Shown here in pieces: positions 21,223 to 31,056 of a stretch of 38,571 nt of DNA. This stretch comes from Acidimicrobiales bacterium. GTDB taxonomy: Bacteria > Actinomycetota > Acidimicrobiia > Acidimicrobiales > SZUA-35. Every line of letters starts with the position of its first letter. Position 1 is the stretch's first letter. Where the stretch lies: NCBI GenBank assembly GCA_020629695.1, contig JAHDCV010000034.1:1-38571 (forward strand), read 5' to 3'. The notes beneath the pieces are model-generated. The model worked only from the letters and a program-made list of their open reading frames with translations, had not been told where the DNA came from and did no database searches. The position numbers were made by a program, and so were the translations under genes.

Positions 21223-24200
21223 ATGACCCTCGCCCGTCTCCTGTCCGAGACCGTCGTCCGTGGCTTGCCGACGACCGGCGACCTGCTGGCCGTCGGACTC
21301 CCGTTCCTCCGGCAACTCGCCGACCTGCACGAGCAGGGCCTGGTGAGCCGGCTGCACGGCGCAGAACACATCGACTTCACCGACGATCGCCTCCGGGTGA
21401 CACCCCCGGAGGGCACCGAACCGGCTCTCGTCCCCGAGATGCTCGAGCGTCTCAATCCCGAGCGGCATCGACGAGGTGTCGCCGTCACGGCCCGCCTCGG
21501 CATCGACCAGGGCGACGGGCAGCGTTGGGACGAGGTTCGGAGCCGAGACGTCCTGACGGATCTGGATGCCGTCCCCGACCGTCCCGTGCTCGTCGTCGGC
21601 TACCGGGCCTGGGAGGCGCGTCTCGGCCATCACGACGTGCTGACCGACATCCACCTTGCCGGGCTCGTCCTCACGTCGTTCGCCACGGGCCTCGACCTCG
21701 ACAACCCGGACCAACTGAGCGAACTCGCCCTGGCCAGGCGACGCCTGCCGACGCTGACGGCGGGCGTGCATCCGGTCGTGACCGGCGTACTGGCCGAGAT
21801 GATCGACCCCGACCGGCACGAGCGGCCACCGGACCTCCGACACGTCATCGCCCGCCTCGAACACCACCGGGACCTGCCCGCCGATCTCGATCTGAGCGAC
21901 GCCCTCGCCGACCCGACCGACTGGCGCCCCGCCGTGCTGCGACGGCTGCGGGAGCGGGTGTTCGACACGACCCGACGCAACCGGGCCCTCTACTTCCGAC
22001 CGAGCGTGTCGACCGTCTCGCTGACCGAGGCGTCGGTGCCGTTGATGTTGAACGTCGATCGCATCACGGCCGACGACGTGCTCACCTGGAGCGGTGACGC
22101 CGCCGCGGTGCTCTCGAGTGGGAAGAGCATCGACCTGGAGCGATGGTGCCGCTTCGAGGACGCCCCACACATCACGTCGTCGCTCGACAAACTCATGGCG
22201 GCCGAGCGGAAGTTCGTCGTCGAACACGGCGCCGGGCGACTCCGGCTGGTCACGACCTTCCTCCACTGGACCGACCCCGACACCGGGCACCCCGTGTCGA
22301 CCCCGTTGACCTCCTACGGCGCGACCCTCACCCGGCAGAAGGGTGTGAAGCCGCGCTACCGGGTCACGGCCAACGGCGACCACGAGGTCAATCCGATCCT
22401 GCGGTTCGTCTTCCGGCAGCGTTTCGACGTCGTCCTGCCCGAGACCGTCGGTCCCGATCTGATCTCGCTCCGGGCGTTGACCGACGAGATCCAGACGTCG
22501 GTCCGCCGTACCGATCCAGCGGTACGCATCGAACTGGTCGACACCCCACGGATCCAGCTGATCCAGCGGCGGGCCCGTCTCCGACTCGACAACTACCGAC
22601 GACGCCGCGCGATCGCGCAGGCGTCGAGTGGTCGGTGGCGACGGCAGGACCACTCCTACACACCGGACGACTGGCGTCCGCTCGGGCTCGCGCTCGTCGA
22701 TCGGTTCGTGCTCCCCGAGGAGCTGCCGCTCCGGTCGATCGCGGGCGCCGACGCTCGACCCCGGGGCCGCCCACAGGAGTTCTCGGCCGACGACACCACG
22801 TCGGCGCCGGGCTCCGACGAGACAGCCGACGATCGAGACCCCTCGCAGCGAGCTCGGGAGACCTACTCGCTGACCGGACGGGACACCCACGCCCAACGCT
22901 GGGAGGTGGATCTGTGCGCCGTCACGCTCGCGACCCTCGGGACCAGGCGGACGACGCTGTCGCGTGACTACGACGATCTCCTCGGCGGTGACGAGGCGGC
23001 GCTCGAACATCCACCGTTCGTCGAGTTGTTCCGACCGGGCCGAACCGATGCACCGAGCGCGAAGGACCCGCATCCGCGGGCCGAGCGCCAGGGCGTCCCG
23101 CTGGTGCTGCCCGCCGACGACGCCCAGATCGACGCGGTCGCCCGAGCGCTCGACGGCGACTCGTTCATCGTCCAGGGCCCACCGGGAACCGGGAAGAGCC
23201 AGACGATCGCCAACATGATCGCCGCGCTCGTCGCCGATGGCCGACGAGTGCTGTTCGTCTGTGAGAAGCGGGCGGCGCTCGACGTCGTGGCCCATCGTCT
23301 CGACCAGGTCGGTCTCGGCGACCTCGTCGCGACGATCCACGACACCCAGGCCGACCGGAAGCCGTTCGTGCAAGCGCTCGGCCGCACCTACGAGTCCTGG
23401 CTCGCGTCGGCGCCGTCCGGCGCGGCCGAGAACCAGCGGGTGGCCGACGCTGCGGCCCTGGGACGCCTCCTGCGGCCGCCGACGCAGCTGCGCGACGACC
23501 TGCACCGACACCACGACGGGCAGCCGACCACGGCTCAGCTCCTCGTGCGGGCCGCTGCGCTGCGACATCTCGGCGCGGCCCCCGGACGGGTGCCGTCCCT
23601 CGGCGGGGGCATCACCGCCGGGGACTGGTTCGCCGCCCGCCGGCACTTCGATGCCGTCCGAGCACGCCTCCGACACGACGGTCTCGACGACGAGCTCGGG
23701 CGCCACGACATCCTCCGGCTCCGGCCCGACGTGCTCGCCGACGGCGACGTGCTCGGCATCGCCCGGCGCATCTCCGACCAACTCGTCCGGGCCCGAGCGA
23801 ACGCTCCCCTCGACGATGCCCTCCCGGTCGCCGGCCTGGCCGACCTCCAATCGACCATGCGGACGGTCTCGCCGCTGATCGAGGCCGGTGCGGCCGGTGT
23901 TCTCGATCCGACCCACCCGGCCCATCAGGACCTCCGCCGAGCCTCCGAGGCCCGCATCGACCTGGAGCGACGCCTCGCCACGAGTGCGGAGGTCCTGGGG
24001 CGATGGTTCGATCCGCTCGATGCCGCCGACACCCGCGCCGCGTTGGAGGTCGCCCGCGGCGCCGAGGGATCGCTACGCCGCTTCTTCAACAGCCGCTGGA
24101 AGCAGGTCGAACAGACCGTCCGCTCGGCGTATCGCTTCGACCTCCACCAGGTGGCACCGACGGTCACGTCGGTGTTGACCGAACTCGACCTCCATCACAC

Positions 24201-26331
24201 CTTCGTCGCCGACGCCGCCCATCGCCGTGCCACCGACACCGCCCGCTTCGGCACCGACGACGTCGTGGGACTGGTGCGCTGGATCGATCATCTGCACTCC
24301 GATCGGGAGTCGCCGACGAACGCCGCGATCCGGTCGCTCCTCGTGACGCACGGGACACCGGAACGTTGGAGCTCGGCGATCTCGGCGGTCGACGAGCTGG
24401 TGGTGAGCGCCGGCCACCTCCTCGTCTCCCCATCGGTGACCGTGGGCCAGCTCGGCACACTCGCCGAGGGGCTCCGCACGACCGGTGTCGCCCACGAGGC
24501 CGCAGCGATCGAGTGGTGCCGGCTCGCAGGGACCCCCGAGGCGGTGCTCGGACTGGCGCTCGGCCCCTACGAGCTCAACGATCTCGACGCCCGGATCTGT
24601 GTCGAAGACCTGGAACGGCGCCACCTGGACGGACTCTCCCCGGCGACCGGTGCCGAAGCCGACGATCTGACGCCTCGAGTGCTCGACGCCGCGGACCGCC
24701 TGCGCCGGTCGACCGCCGCCGCCATCGTCGAGCGAACCCACCGCCGATTCACCGACGAGATCGCACACAGCGACGCCTCGATGGCCGGGCGCAGCGATGA
24801 GGACAAGGAGCGCAAGCGACGCTACAACGCCGGCCGGCGACTCCTGGAGCGTGAGTTCGCCAAGAAGATGCGCTTCCGTGCCCTCCGCGAGCTGGCCGAC
24901 GCCGAGCCCGGCGAGGTCGTGCGGGACCTCCGGCCGATCTGGCTGATGAGTCCGCTCTCGGTCTCGGATTCGTTACCGCTGCGTCCGGACCTGTTCGACA
25001 CCGTGATCTTCGACGAGGCGAGCCAGATCCCCGTCGAAGACGCCGTGCCCACGGTGTTCCGGGCGCCGCAGGTGATCGTCGTCGGCGACCGCATGCAGAT
25101 GCCGCCGACGCGCTTCTTCTCCTCCGACGACCTGGAGGACGACGACGTCGTCGTCGATGCCGAGGGGTTCAAGCTCACCGTCACTCTCGATGCCGACAGC
25201 TTCCTCGCCCAGGCGGACGCATCGCTCGACTCGAGCATGTTGTCCTGGCACTACCGCTCTCGCTCGGAGTCACTGATCGCCTACAGCAACAACGCCTTCT
25301 ACCGCGGCGAACTCGCGACGATCCCCGATCGGGACCTGCCGAACGCCACGCTCGATCCGATCGAGGTCGGCGACCCCGACGACGGCGCGACCAACGCCGC
25401 TCGGATCCTCGACCGTCCGATCTCGTTCCACCGTCTCCGGAACGGGATCTACGAGCATCGCCAGAACCAGCCGGAGGCGGACTACATCGCCGAGCTGGTC
25501 CGCGCGCTGATCGCCCCCACCGAGCACCCGACGATCGGCATCGTCGCGTTCTCCGAGGCCCAGCAGACGGCGATCGAGTCGTCGCTGGCCGAACTCGCCA
25601 CGGTCGACGAGAACTTCGGTGCGCGGCTGGCCGACGAGGAGCAGCGCCGGGATGACGGCGAGTACGTCGGACTGTTCGTCAAGAACCTCGAGAACGTCCA
25701 GGGCGACGAGCGGGACGTGATCATCATGAGCGTCTGCTACGGACCCGACAGCGAGGGCTCGATCCGGATGAACTTCGGGCCGATCAACCAGGGCGGCGGC
25801 GAACGACGGCTGAACGTGATCTTCTCCAGGGCGAAGCGTCACATGGCCGTCGTCGCCTCCATGTCCGGCGCTTCGATCACCAACACCCACAACGACGGCG
25901 CCAACCATCTGGCCCAGTTCCTGACCTTCGCCGAAGCCGAGAGCCGCGGCGATCTGGCGACCTCGTCGGCGGTGTTGCGCGAGCAGCGGGGTGTCGACGT
26001 CACGGCCGATCTCGCCGCACCCGACCGGGTGGCGCACGAGGTCTCGGCGGCGCTGGTTCGCGCCGGACACCGGGTGGACCTCGGCGTCGGCCGCTCCGAC
26101 TTCCGCCTCGACCTCGCCATCCGTGACGACGAGGGCTACGTGCTGGGTGTGCTCCTCGAGCCCGGCGAACGCGACGCCCTGTCGACCTACGTGAGCGAAG
26201 CGGGCGTGCTCGATGCCTTCGGCTGGCAGGTCACCCGGGTGCCGCTGCACGAGTGGTGGCGGGACCCCGACACCGTCATCGAGCGGATCGACGCCCGGGT
26301 CCGCCGTCTCAGCGACCGTGGCAGTGCTTGA
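21223..26331 (+). CDS. Giant SF1 (Upf1-like) helicase with DUF4011-like and nuclease-like domains
   Basis: The protein has 1702 aa. A DUF4011-like region (about 230-550, with FDTTRRNRALYF) precedes a helicase core: motif I GPPGTGKS (652-659), a long insertion with coiled-coil-like segments (about 750-1240), motif II DEAS (1264-1267), motif III VVGDRMQMPP, motif IV GIVAFSEAQQ, motif V NVQGDERD and motif VI RRLNVIFSRAK. The C-terminal 100 residues resemble the MTES_1575/Vsr-like endonuclease fold, with Asp1630 (FRLDLAI) and Glu1646 (VLLEPG), but the usual ExDG motif looks altered. Helicases of this build are found in anti-phage and DNA-processing loci. ATG 21223 is 7 nt after the peptidase stop. 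The end overlaps the opposite-strand SEC-C gene by 23 bp. Confidence 0.88.
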   Translation: MTLARLLSETVVRGLPTTGDLLAVGLPFLRQLADLHEQGLVSRLHGAEHIDFTDDRLRVTPPEGTEPALVPEMLERLNPERHRRGVAVTARLGIDQGDGQRWDEVRSRDVLTDLDAVPDRPVLVVGYRAWEARLGHHDVLTDIHLAGLVLTSFATGLDLDNPDQLSELALARRRLPTLTAGVHPVVTGVLAEMIDPDRHERPPDLRHVIARLEHHRDLPADLDLSDALADPTDWRPAVLRRLRERVFDTTRRNRALYFRPSVSTVSLTEASVPLMLNVDRITADDVLTWSGDAAAVLSSGKSIDLERWCRFEDAPHITSSLDKLMAAERKFVVEHGAGRLRLVTTFLHWTDPDTGHPVSTPLTSYGATLTRQKGVKPRYRVTANGDHEVNPILRFVFRQRFDVVLPETVGPDLISLRALTDEIQTSVRRTDPAVRIELVDTPRIQLIQRRARLRLDNYRRRRAIAQASSGRWRRQDHSYTPDDWRPLGLALVDRFVLPEELPLRSIAGADARPRGRPQEFSADDTTSAPGSDETADDRDPSQRARETYSLTGRDTHAQRWEVDLCAVTLATLGTRRTTLSRDYDDLLGGDEAALEHPPFVELFRPGRTDAPSAKDPHPRAERQGVPLVLPADDAQIDAVARALDGDSFIVQGPPGTGKSQTIANMIAALVADGRRVLFVCEKRAALDVVAHRLDQVGLGDLVATIHDTQADRKPFVQALGRTYESWLASAPSGAAENQRVADAAALGRLLRPPTQLRDDLHRHHDGQPTTAQLLVRAAALRHLGAAPGRVPSLGGGITAGDWFAARRHFDAVRARLRHDGLDDELGRHDILRLRPDVLADGDVLGIARRISDQLVRARANAPLDDALPVAGLADLQSTMRTVSPLIEAGAAGVLDPTHPAHQDLRRASEARIDLERRLATSAEVLGRWFDPLDAADTRAALEVARGAEGSLRRFFNSRWKQVEQTVRSAYRFDLHQVAPTVTSVLTELDLHHTFVADAAHRRATDTARFGTDDVVGLVRWIDHLHSDRESPTNAAIRSLLVTHGTPERWSSAISAVDELVVSAGHLLVSPSVTVGQLGTLAEGLRTTGVAHEAAAIEWCRLAGTPEAVLGLALGPYELNDLDARICVEDLERRHLDGLSPATGAEADDLTPRVLDAADRLRRSTAAAIVERTHRRFTDEIAHSDASMAGRSDEDKERKRRYNAGRRLLEREFAKKMRFRALRELADAEPGEVVRDLRPIWLMSPLSVSDSLPLRPDLFDTVIFDEASQIPVEDAVPTVFRAPQVIVVGDRMQMPPTRFFSSDDLEDDDVVVDAEGFKLTVTLDADSFLAQADASLDSSMLSWHYRSRSESLIAYSNNAFYRGELATIPDRDLPNATLDPIEVGDPDDGATNAARILDRPISFHRLRNGIYEHRQNQPEADYIAELVRALIAPTEHPTIGIVAFSEAQQTAIESSLAELATVDENFGARLADEEQRRDDGEYVGLFVKNLENVQGDERDVIIMSVCYGPDSEGSIRMNFGPINQGGGERRLNVIFSRAKRHMAVVASMSGASITNTHNDGANHLAQFLTFAEAESRGDLATSSAVLREQRGVDVTADLAAPDRVAHEVSAALVRAGHRVDLGVGRSDFRLDLAIRDDEGYVLGVLLEPGERDALSTYVSEAGVLDAFGWQVTRVPLHEWWRDPDTVIERIDARVRRLSDRGSA

Positions 26332-26830
26332 ACTTGCGGCCCGAGCCGCAATGGCAGGGTTCGTTCCGCCCGACGCTCGGCGGCGCGTGATGTGCGGGAT
26401 CCACATCGGCTCGGACGGTCGCGCCACGCAGCACTCCCGCCGCTGAGGCCGCACCGGCCGTCATCTCGGCGAACAGACCGACATCCTCCTGGCGGACCAG
26501 GAAGACCGCGACGCTGCCATCGTGGTGCACGTTCTCGAGCCAGGCGACGTCGAGCACGGGCGCGGCGCCCCTCACGACCCCCTCGCCGAGCGGGTTGCGG
26601 AGCACGACGTCGTTGCGCCGGACCGTACAGGTCCACCCGGCGGCGTGCCCGAGCGTCCGTTCGGCGTCCGCGGCGCGGCCGAACCCCTCGCCGGGGTCGA
26701 CGTCGGTGGCGACGACCAGCGCCGCACGGGGACGTCCACTGCCGCGCAGCATCGCCTGGATCTCGGCGTCTCGGCCGGACCCTCCTGGTCGGATCTGCTG
26801 CACACCCCGACCATAGACGGGCGCACTCAC
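26309..26830 (-). CDS. SEC-C motif protein
   Basis: This 173-aa protein ends with a SEC-C zinc-binding motif (EPCHCGSGRKFKHCHGR), the metal-binding tail known from SecA and many unrelated proteins. The N-terminal 140 residues form an unrecognised domain with several strands. GTG 26830 overlaps the ABC-F stop by 4 nt (GTGA), so it is translationally coupled to the ABC-F gene. Its role may be nucleic-acid or ribosome related, judging from that partner, but this is inference. Its end overlaps the end of the helicase gene on the other strand. Confidence 0.8.
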   Translation of the reverse strand: MSAPVYGRGVQQIRPGGSGRDAEIQAMLRGSGRPRAALVVATDVDPGEGFGRAADAERTLGHAAGWTCTVRRNDVVLRNPLGEGVVRGAAPVLDVAWLENVHHDGSVAVFLVRQEDVGLFAEMTAGAASAAGVLRGATVRADVDPAHHAPPSVGRNEPCHCGSGRKFKHCHGR

Positions 26831-28467
26831 ACCTGGGCGAGCGGTTTGACCTGAGGTAGCGATCGGACCGCCGCGGGGTCGGCGAGCGCCCGCATCGCGA
26901 GCTCGTGATCGGGCAGTGCGAGCACGTCACCGTCGTCACCGATCATGACGTAGCGATCCATCGTCGCGAGGAAGGTCCGGTCGTGACTCACCGCGATCAC
27001 CGTGCCGACGAAGCCGTCGAGCGCTCGCTCCAAGGCCTCGGACGAATCGATGTCGAGGTTGTCCGTCGGCTCGTCGAGCAGCAGCACGTTGTGCCCCTCC
27101 AGCTCCAGGCAGAGGATCTCCAACCGGGCCTTCTGGCCACCCGAGAGCGTGTCGAACTCCTGCCGGAACTGGTCGGCCAGCCCGTACCGGGCCAGATGCT
27201 TGCGCGACTTCTCCTCTTCACCGACCCGGTCGAGCACGATGTCGCCGGTGGTCCGACCGAGGAAGTCGGGCCGATGGTGCACCTGGGTGAACGTGCCGAC
27301 CGATGTGCGGGGACCGAACCGGATCTCGCCCTCGGTCGGCTCGAGGTCGCCTTGCAGCGCCCGGAGCAGGTGGGTCTTGCCGGTCCCGTTCGGTCCGATC
27401 AGACCGATCCGTTCCCCGAACATCACCTCGTCGGTGAACGGGAAGAACAGATCGTCGATCGACACACCCTCGAGGGCCACGACACGCCGCGCCGAGTCGG
27501 CGCCGCGGAGGTTCACGTGGATGTGCTGGTCGGGAACGGGAGGCGGCGGCGGACCGATCTTGACGAATCGCTCCCACCGGGTCTCGGCGGCGTTGGCCTT
27601 GGTCGCGTTCTTGAAGTTGACGGCCGCCCGCTGCTTCATGATCTTCATGTGCCGGTAGAGGCGCCGCTCCTCGTCGTTCCAGCGCTTCAGCGCATCCCCG
27701 AGTTGGCTCTGGCGGGCCTCGCGGGCCTCCGGATAGCTGCGATAGGAGCCGCCGTGCACCCAGCAGCCGCTCCCCTCGATCACGACGATCTTGTCGGCGA
27801 CCCGCTCGAGCAGGGTCCGATCGTGGCTCACCATCAAGATGGTGCTCGCACACCCGACGATCCGCTCCTCCAGCCAAGTGCGTGTCGGCACGTCGAGGTA
27901 GTTGTCCGGTTCGTCGAGCAACAGGATGTCGGGCGCTGCGGTGAGGAGCAGCTCGAGCACGAGCCGCTTGCGCTCGCCGCCCGAGAGTTCACCCACCTTC
28001 CGTTCGCCGAAGTCCGCGATCGGGGTCTTCACGCTGCGGGCGGCCGCAGCGGCCCACTGCGATTCCAGCTCGTAGCCGCCGAGGTCACCCCACATCGTGA
28101 GGGCCTCCGCGTAGCCCATACCGTCGTCGGCGCCCGACGCCATGGCCCGCTCCGCCGACACGAGCGCTCGACCGGCGATGCGCAACTCCGGCAGTGCCAC
28201 CTCGATCAGCATCTCGCGCAGCGGTTGATCGGGGTCGGCCATGCCGACGTCCTGGGTCATCCGCAGCATCGATCCGCCGAGCGCGAACTCTCCTTCGTCC
28301 GCGTCGATCTCGCCGCTCAGGATCCGCAGGATCGTGGACTTCCCGACACCGTTGGCGCCGACGATCGCGGCGTGCTCACCCGGCTTCACCGCGAAGGAGA
28401 CGTCGAAGAACAGCGGCTCCGACGCCGGCGGGGCGTACTCGAGGTCGGAGACGATGATGCTGCTCAC
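26827..28467 (-). CDS. ABC-F family ATPase
   Basis: This 546-aa protein has two ATP-binding cassettes and no membrane segments. The first has Walker A GANGVGKST, signature LSGGERKR and Walker B LLLDEPDNYLD; the second has GPNGTGKTH, LSGGQKARLE and LLLDEPTDNLD. The linker between them (about 240-320) is basic and helical, as in ABC-F proteins that bind the ribosomal E site (EttA-like translation factors or antibiotic-protection proteins). Which subgroup it belongs to is not clear. It is co-transcribed with the SEC-C gene. Confidence 0.93.
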   Translation of the reverse strand: MSSIIVSDLEYAPPASEPLFFDVSFAVKPGEHAAIVGANGVGKSTILRILSGEIDADEGEFALGGSMLRMTQDVGMADPDQPLREMLIEVALPELRIAGRALVSAERAMASGADDGMGYAEALTMWGDLGGYELESQWAAAAARSVKTPIADFGERKVGELSGGERKRLVLELLLTAAPDILLLDEPDNYLDVPTRTWLEERIVGCASTILMVSHDRTLLERVADKIVVIEGSGCWVHGGSYRSYPEAREARQSQLGDALKRWNDEERRLYRHMKIMKQRAAVNFKNATKANAAETRWERFVKIGPPPPPVPDQHIHVNLRGADSARRVVALEGVSIDDLFFPFTDEVMFGERIGLIGPNGTGKTHLLRALQGDLEPTEGEIRFGPRTSVGTFTQVHHRPDFLGRTTGDIVLDRVGEEEKSRKHLARYGLADQFRQEFDTLSGGQKARLEILCLELEGHNVLLLDEPTDNLDIDSSEALERALDGFVGTVIAVSHDRTFLATMDRYVMIGDDGDVLALPDHELAMRALADPAAVRSLPQVKPLAQV

Positions 28468-28508
28468 CGCAGCAGTCTGGTGGCCAGCCGCCGCAGGTGC
28501 ACCCGGGT

Positions 28509-28527
28509 TCGGCCGGACCGGGGCCGA
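28509..28527 (-). terminator. Hairpin just after the LLM gene
   Basis: TCGGCC (28509-28514) pairs with GGCCGA (28522-28527) around a 7-nt loop, starting 1 nt past the LLM stop codon on the minus strand. The stem is GC-rich, with no T-tract, as is common in actinobacteria. It may separate the LLM transcript from the ABC-F gene. Confidence 0.35.
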
Positions 28528-28528
28528 C

Positions 28529-29521
28529 TCAGGCCGTGGCGGCTTCGAGCGTCGCCTCGGCCACGAGCTCGGTGGAGCGAAGTCGCTGTTCGGTCGTGGG
28601 CGAGGCCTGCACGACGATCAGCTCGTCGGCATCGGCATGGACGGCGAACGTCCGGAGGTACTCGCCGACCTCGGCCGGGGTGCCAACGGCGGAGTACGTC
28701 ATCATCTGCAGCACCTGCCGACCCTGTGGCGAGTCGACGATCTGATCGAGTTGTTCCTCGGTCACCTCACGCTCGCCCAGGAGGAACCGCTTGACCCGAG
28801 CCCGTGCGACCCGTTCGAACTGCCGGTCGGCATCGTCGCGATCGTCCGCGCAGATGGCGTTGACCCCGGCGATCACATGCGGTCGGTCACACTGCTCCGA
28901 CGGCTCGAACTCGGACCGGTAGATCATCACGGCGTCCTGCAACGCAGCCGGGGCGAACTGCGAGGCGAAGCCGTACGGCAGCCCGAGGTGGGCGGCCAGC
29001 CGCGCACCGAACAGCGACGAGCCGAGCACCGTGATCGGGACCTCGGTGCCGACGCCCGGATAGGCGGTGACACCGTCGACCGAACCTCCGGGCGCCAGAT
29101 AGCGCTGGATCTCCTGCACGTCCGAGGCGAACCGATCGCTCGCATCGGGCAGCCGTCGCATCGCCATCGCGGCGGCCCGATCGCTTCCCGGCGCCCGTCC
29201 CACGCCGAGATCGATGCGCGAGCCGTACAACGTGGCGAGCGTCCCGAACTGCTCGGCGATCGTGAGCGGCGAGTGATTCGGCAGCATGATGCCGCCCGAT
29301 CCGACTCGGATCGTCGACGTCTGTGCGGCGACGTGGCCGATCACCACGCTCGTGGCCGACGACGCGATCGCCGCCATGTTGTGGTGCTCGGCATACCAGG
29401 CCCGGCGATAGCCGAAGGCCTCCGCCCGTCGGGCGACGGCCACGGTGGCGTCGAGGGCGTCGCGCGTCGTCTGACCGTCGCCGACGATCGCGAGATCCAA
29501 CAGGGAGATCACGGGAGCCAT
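28529..29521 (-). CDS. LLM-class flavin-dependent oxidoreductase (MsnO8-like)
   Basis: This 330-aa luciferase-like monooxygenase TIM barrel opens with [17 protein letters not shown], has the AWYAEHHNM strand and the [22 protein letters not shown] region that are standard in this subfamily, then [13 protein letters not shown]. It uses FMN or F420; the sequence does not decide which. The substrate is unknown. It is 72 bp downstream of the DddP homologue on the same strand and could follow it in one transcript. Confidence 0.9.
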   Translation of the reverse strand: MAPVISLLDLAIVGDGQTTRDALDATVAVARRAEAFGYRRAWYAEHHNMAAIASSATSVVIGHVAAQTSTIRVGSGGIMLPNHSPLTIAEQFGTLATLYGSRIDLGVGRAPGSDRAAAMAMRRLPDASDRFASDVQEIQRYLAPGGSVDGVTAYPGVGTEVPITVLGSSLFGARLAAHLGLPYGFASQFAPAALQDAVMIYRSEFEPSEQCDRPHVIAGVNAICADDRDDADRQFERVARARVKRFLLGEREVTEEQLDQIVDSPQGRQVLQMMTYSAVGTPAEVGEYLRTFAVHADADELIVVQASPTTEQRLRSTELVAEATLEAATA

Positions 29522-29593
29522 GGGTGCAGCCTGCCACCGCGCGACCTCCGATGGTCAAAACACCGCGGTCGAGACATCGCGCGGACGCCGGCC

Positions 29594-30913
29594 TCAGCAG
29601 AGGTCGAACACGGCACTCGAGAGCCGTTCCGGTCCGTGCTCGGTCACGAGCACCTGCTCCTCGAGCTTGACCCCTTCACCACCGGCCCGTGGCCCCACGT
29701 ACGCCTCCGTGGTCAGCACCATTCCCGGCTCCAGGACGCCGTCCCAGCCGATCTTGTCCCACATGTGCGGGAAGGTGATCTCGGGGAACTCATCACACTG
29801 CCCGACCCCGTGATAGTTGACGCAGTAGTGCCGGTACTCCTCCACCGGAGGCATCCACGACTGGTGGGTGAGTTCATGGAACGTCCGGCCCGGGGTGAGG
29901 AGTTCGATGTTGTGCTCGATCTGATGTCGGGCGAGGTCGTAGGTGTGCTGCTGGGCCGCGCTGGGCCGACCGTCGCCCGCGAGCCACGTCCGGCTCACGT
30001 CGCACATCATCCCGTAGGCACCGACCAGGTCGGTGTCGTAGGCCACGAGGTCGCCATCCTCGATGATCCGGCTCGAGACCTCCTGCATCCACGGATTGGT
30101 CCGGGGTCCCGACGACAGGATCTGGGTCTCGATCCACTCCCCGCCCCGTCGGATGTTGCCGGCGTGCAGCATCGCCCAGAGTTCACGCTCGCTCATGCCG
30201 GGCCGGAGCGCGTGGCGCATCTCCGACATCGTGTCCTCGCAGGCCCGAACGGCACAGCGCATCGCACGGATCTCGTCCGGGCCCTTCACCGAACGGGCCT
30301 GTTCCATCAGCTCCTGGCCGTTCACGAGGCTCACGCCACCGGAGCGGAGTCTGTCCGCCTCGGGCCAGTTCAGGTGATCCGCCGCGATCCGAGCGCGCGG
30401 TCCGGCGTGCTCTCGGATCACCGCGAGCATCTCATCGGCCCACCGACGTGACGCCTCGTCGTAGCGGGGCCCCGCGAGGAAGTAGAGGGGTGAGTCGGCG
30501 GAGCGGACCTCGGTCACGTTCGGGTTGTGCCCGCTCAGGAACTCGCACTCGAAGAACTCCCAGATGATGATCGAGCCATCGGCCCCGACCCAGCAGTACC
30601 GGGAGGGGTTGTGGCTCACCCACACCTGCATGTTCGTCGTGTCGGTCGCGTACCGGATGTTCATCGGATCCCACAGGATCAGACCATCGACGGCGTCGAG
30701 CGCCATCTGCCGCCGCACTCTGGCGAGTCGGTACTCACGGAGTGCCACGAGGTCGGGCAACTCCAGACCTGCGGCGACCCACTCCGCCTCCAGCGCCGCC
30801 CCCGGACCGAGCACCATGTGGTGGAGATCGGATCCTGCCGCGGCGATGTCCGGTGGCGTGTCGGGCGCCAGCGCACGCATGCTGGCGAGAATCTTTCCGG
30901 CCACGGTCGACAC
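29594..30913 (-). CDS. dddP: DddP-type DMSP lyase homologue (M24 fold)
   Basis: The protein has about 439 aa and a creatinase/aminopeptidase P fold. It closely resembles DddP, the enzyme that cleaves dimethylsulfoniopropionate to DMS and acrylate, in segments such as DPMNIRYATDTTNMQVW, KGPDEIRAMRC and NIRRGGEWIETQILSSGPRT. The metal ligands of DddP are all present: Asp293, Asp305, His368, Glu403 and Glu418. Asp374, six residues after the His (HGVGQCD), matches the proposed DddP catalytic Asp. The start is uncertain: GTG 30913 is used here; GTG 30904 and ATG 30882 are in frame. A -10-like TAGAGT (30947-30942) and the shared operator lie upstream. Other M24 proteins, such as Xaa-Pro dipeptidases, are a less likely reading. 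Confidence 0.8.
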   Translation of the reverse strand: MSTVAGKILASMRALAPDTPPDIAAAGSDLHHMVLGPGAALEAEWVAAGLELPDLVALREYRLARVRRQMALDAVDGLILWDPMNIRYATDTTNMQVWVSHNPSRYCWVGADGSIIIWEFFECEFLSGHNPNVTEVRSADSPLYFLAGPRYDEASRRWADEMLAVIREHAGPRARIAADHLNWPEADRLRSGGVSLVNGQELMEQARSVKGPDEIRAMRCAVRACEDTMSEMRHALRPGMSERELWAMLHAGNIRRGGEWIETQILSSGPRTNPWMQEVSSRIIEDGDLVAYDTDLVGAYGMMCDVSRTWLAGDGRPSAAQQHTYDLARHQIEHNIELLTPGRTFHELTHQSWMPPVEEYRHYCVNYHGVGQCDEFPEITFPHMWDKIGWDGVLEPGMVLTTEAYVGPRAGGEGVKLEEQVLVTEHGPERLSSAVFDLC

Positions 30914-30954
30914 CTCGGACTCACTCGGCGATCGTGACGAGACTCTAGACCACG

Positions 30955-30971
30955 CTGAACGGACGTCCAGT
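30955..30971. promoter_or_regulatory. Shared operator, copy 2 (DddP homologue)
   Basis: CTGAACGGACGTCCAGT is identical, in reverse complement, to the copy at 32486-32502. It lies 7 nt upstream of the -10-like TAGAGT of the DddP homologue, over the -35 region, and 42 bp before GTG 30913. It could also affect the divergent gene at 31057. Confidence 0.75.
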
Positions 30972-31056
30972 CCTCGACCGGCAGGCGAGACTGTCAGACC
31001 CCATCCGTACGGTTCACACCAGAGCTCGGGCATGCCGGGCATGAACGAGAGGTGTG

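Noticed and set aside
21001-23925. 974-codon open frame on the minus strand
   Set aside because: It lies antisense to the peptidase and helicase genes, whose motifs are unmistakable. Such long shadow frames are expected at this GC content, and its protein is low-complexity Arg/Gly/Val-rich.
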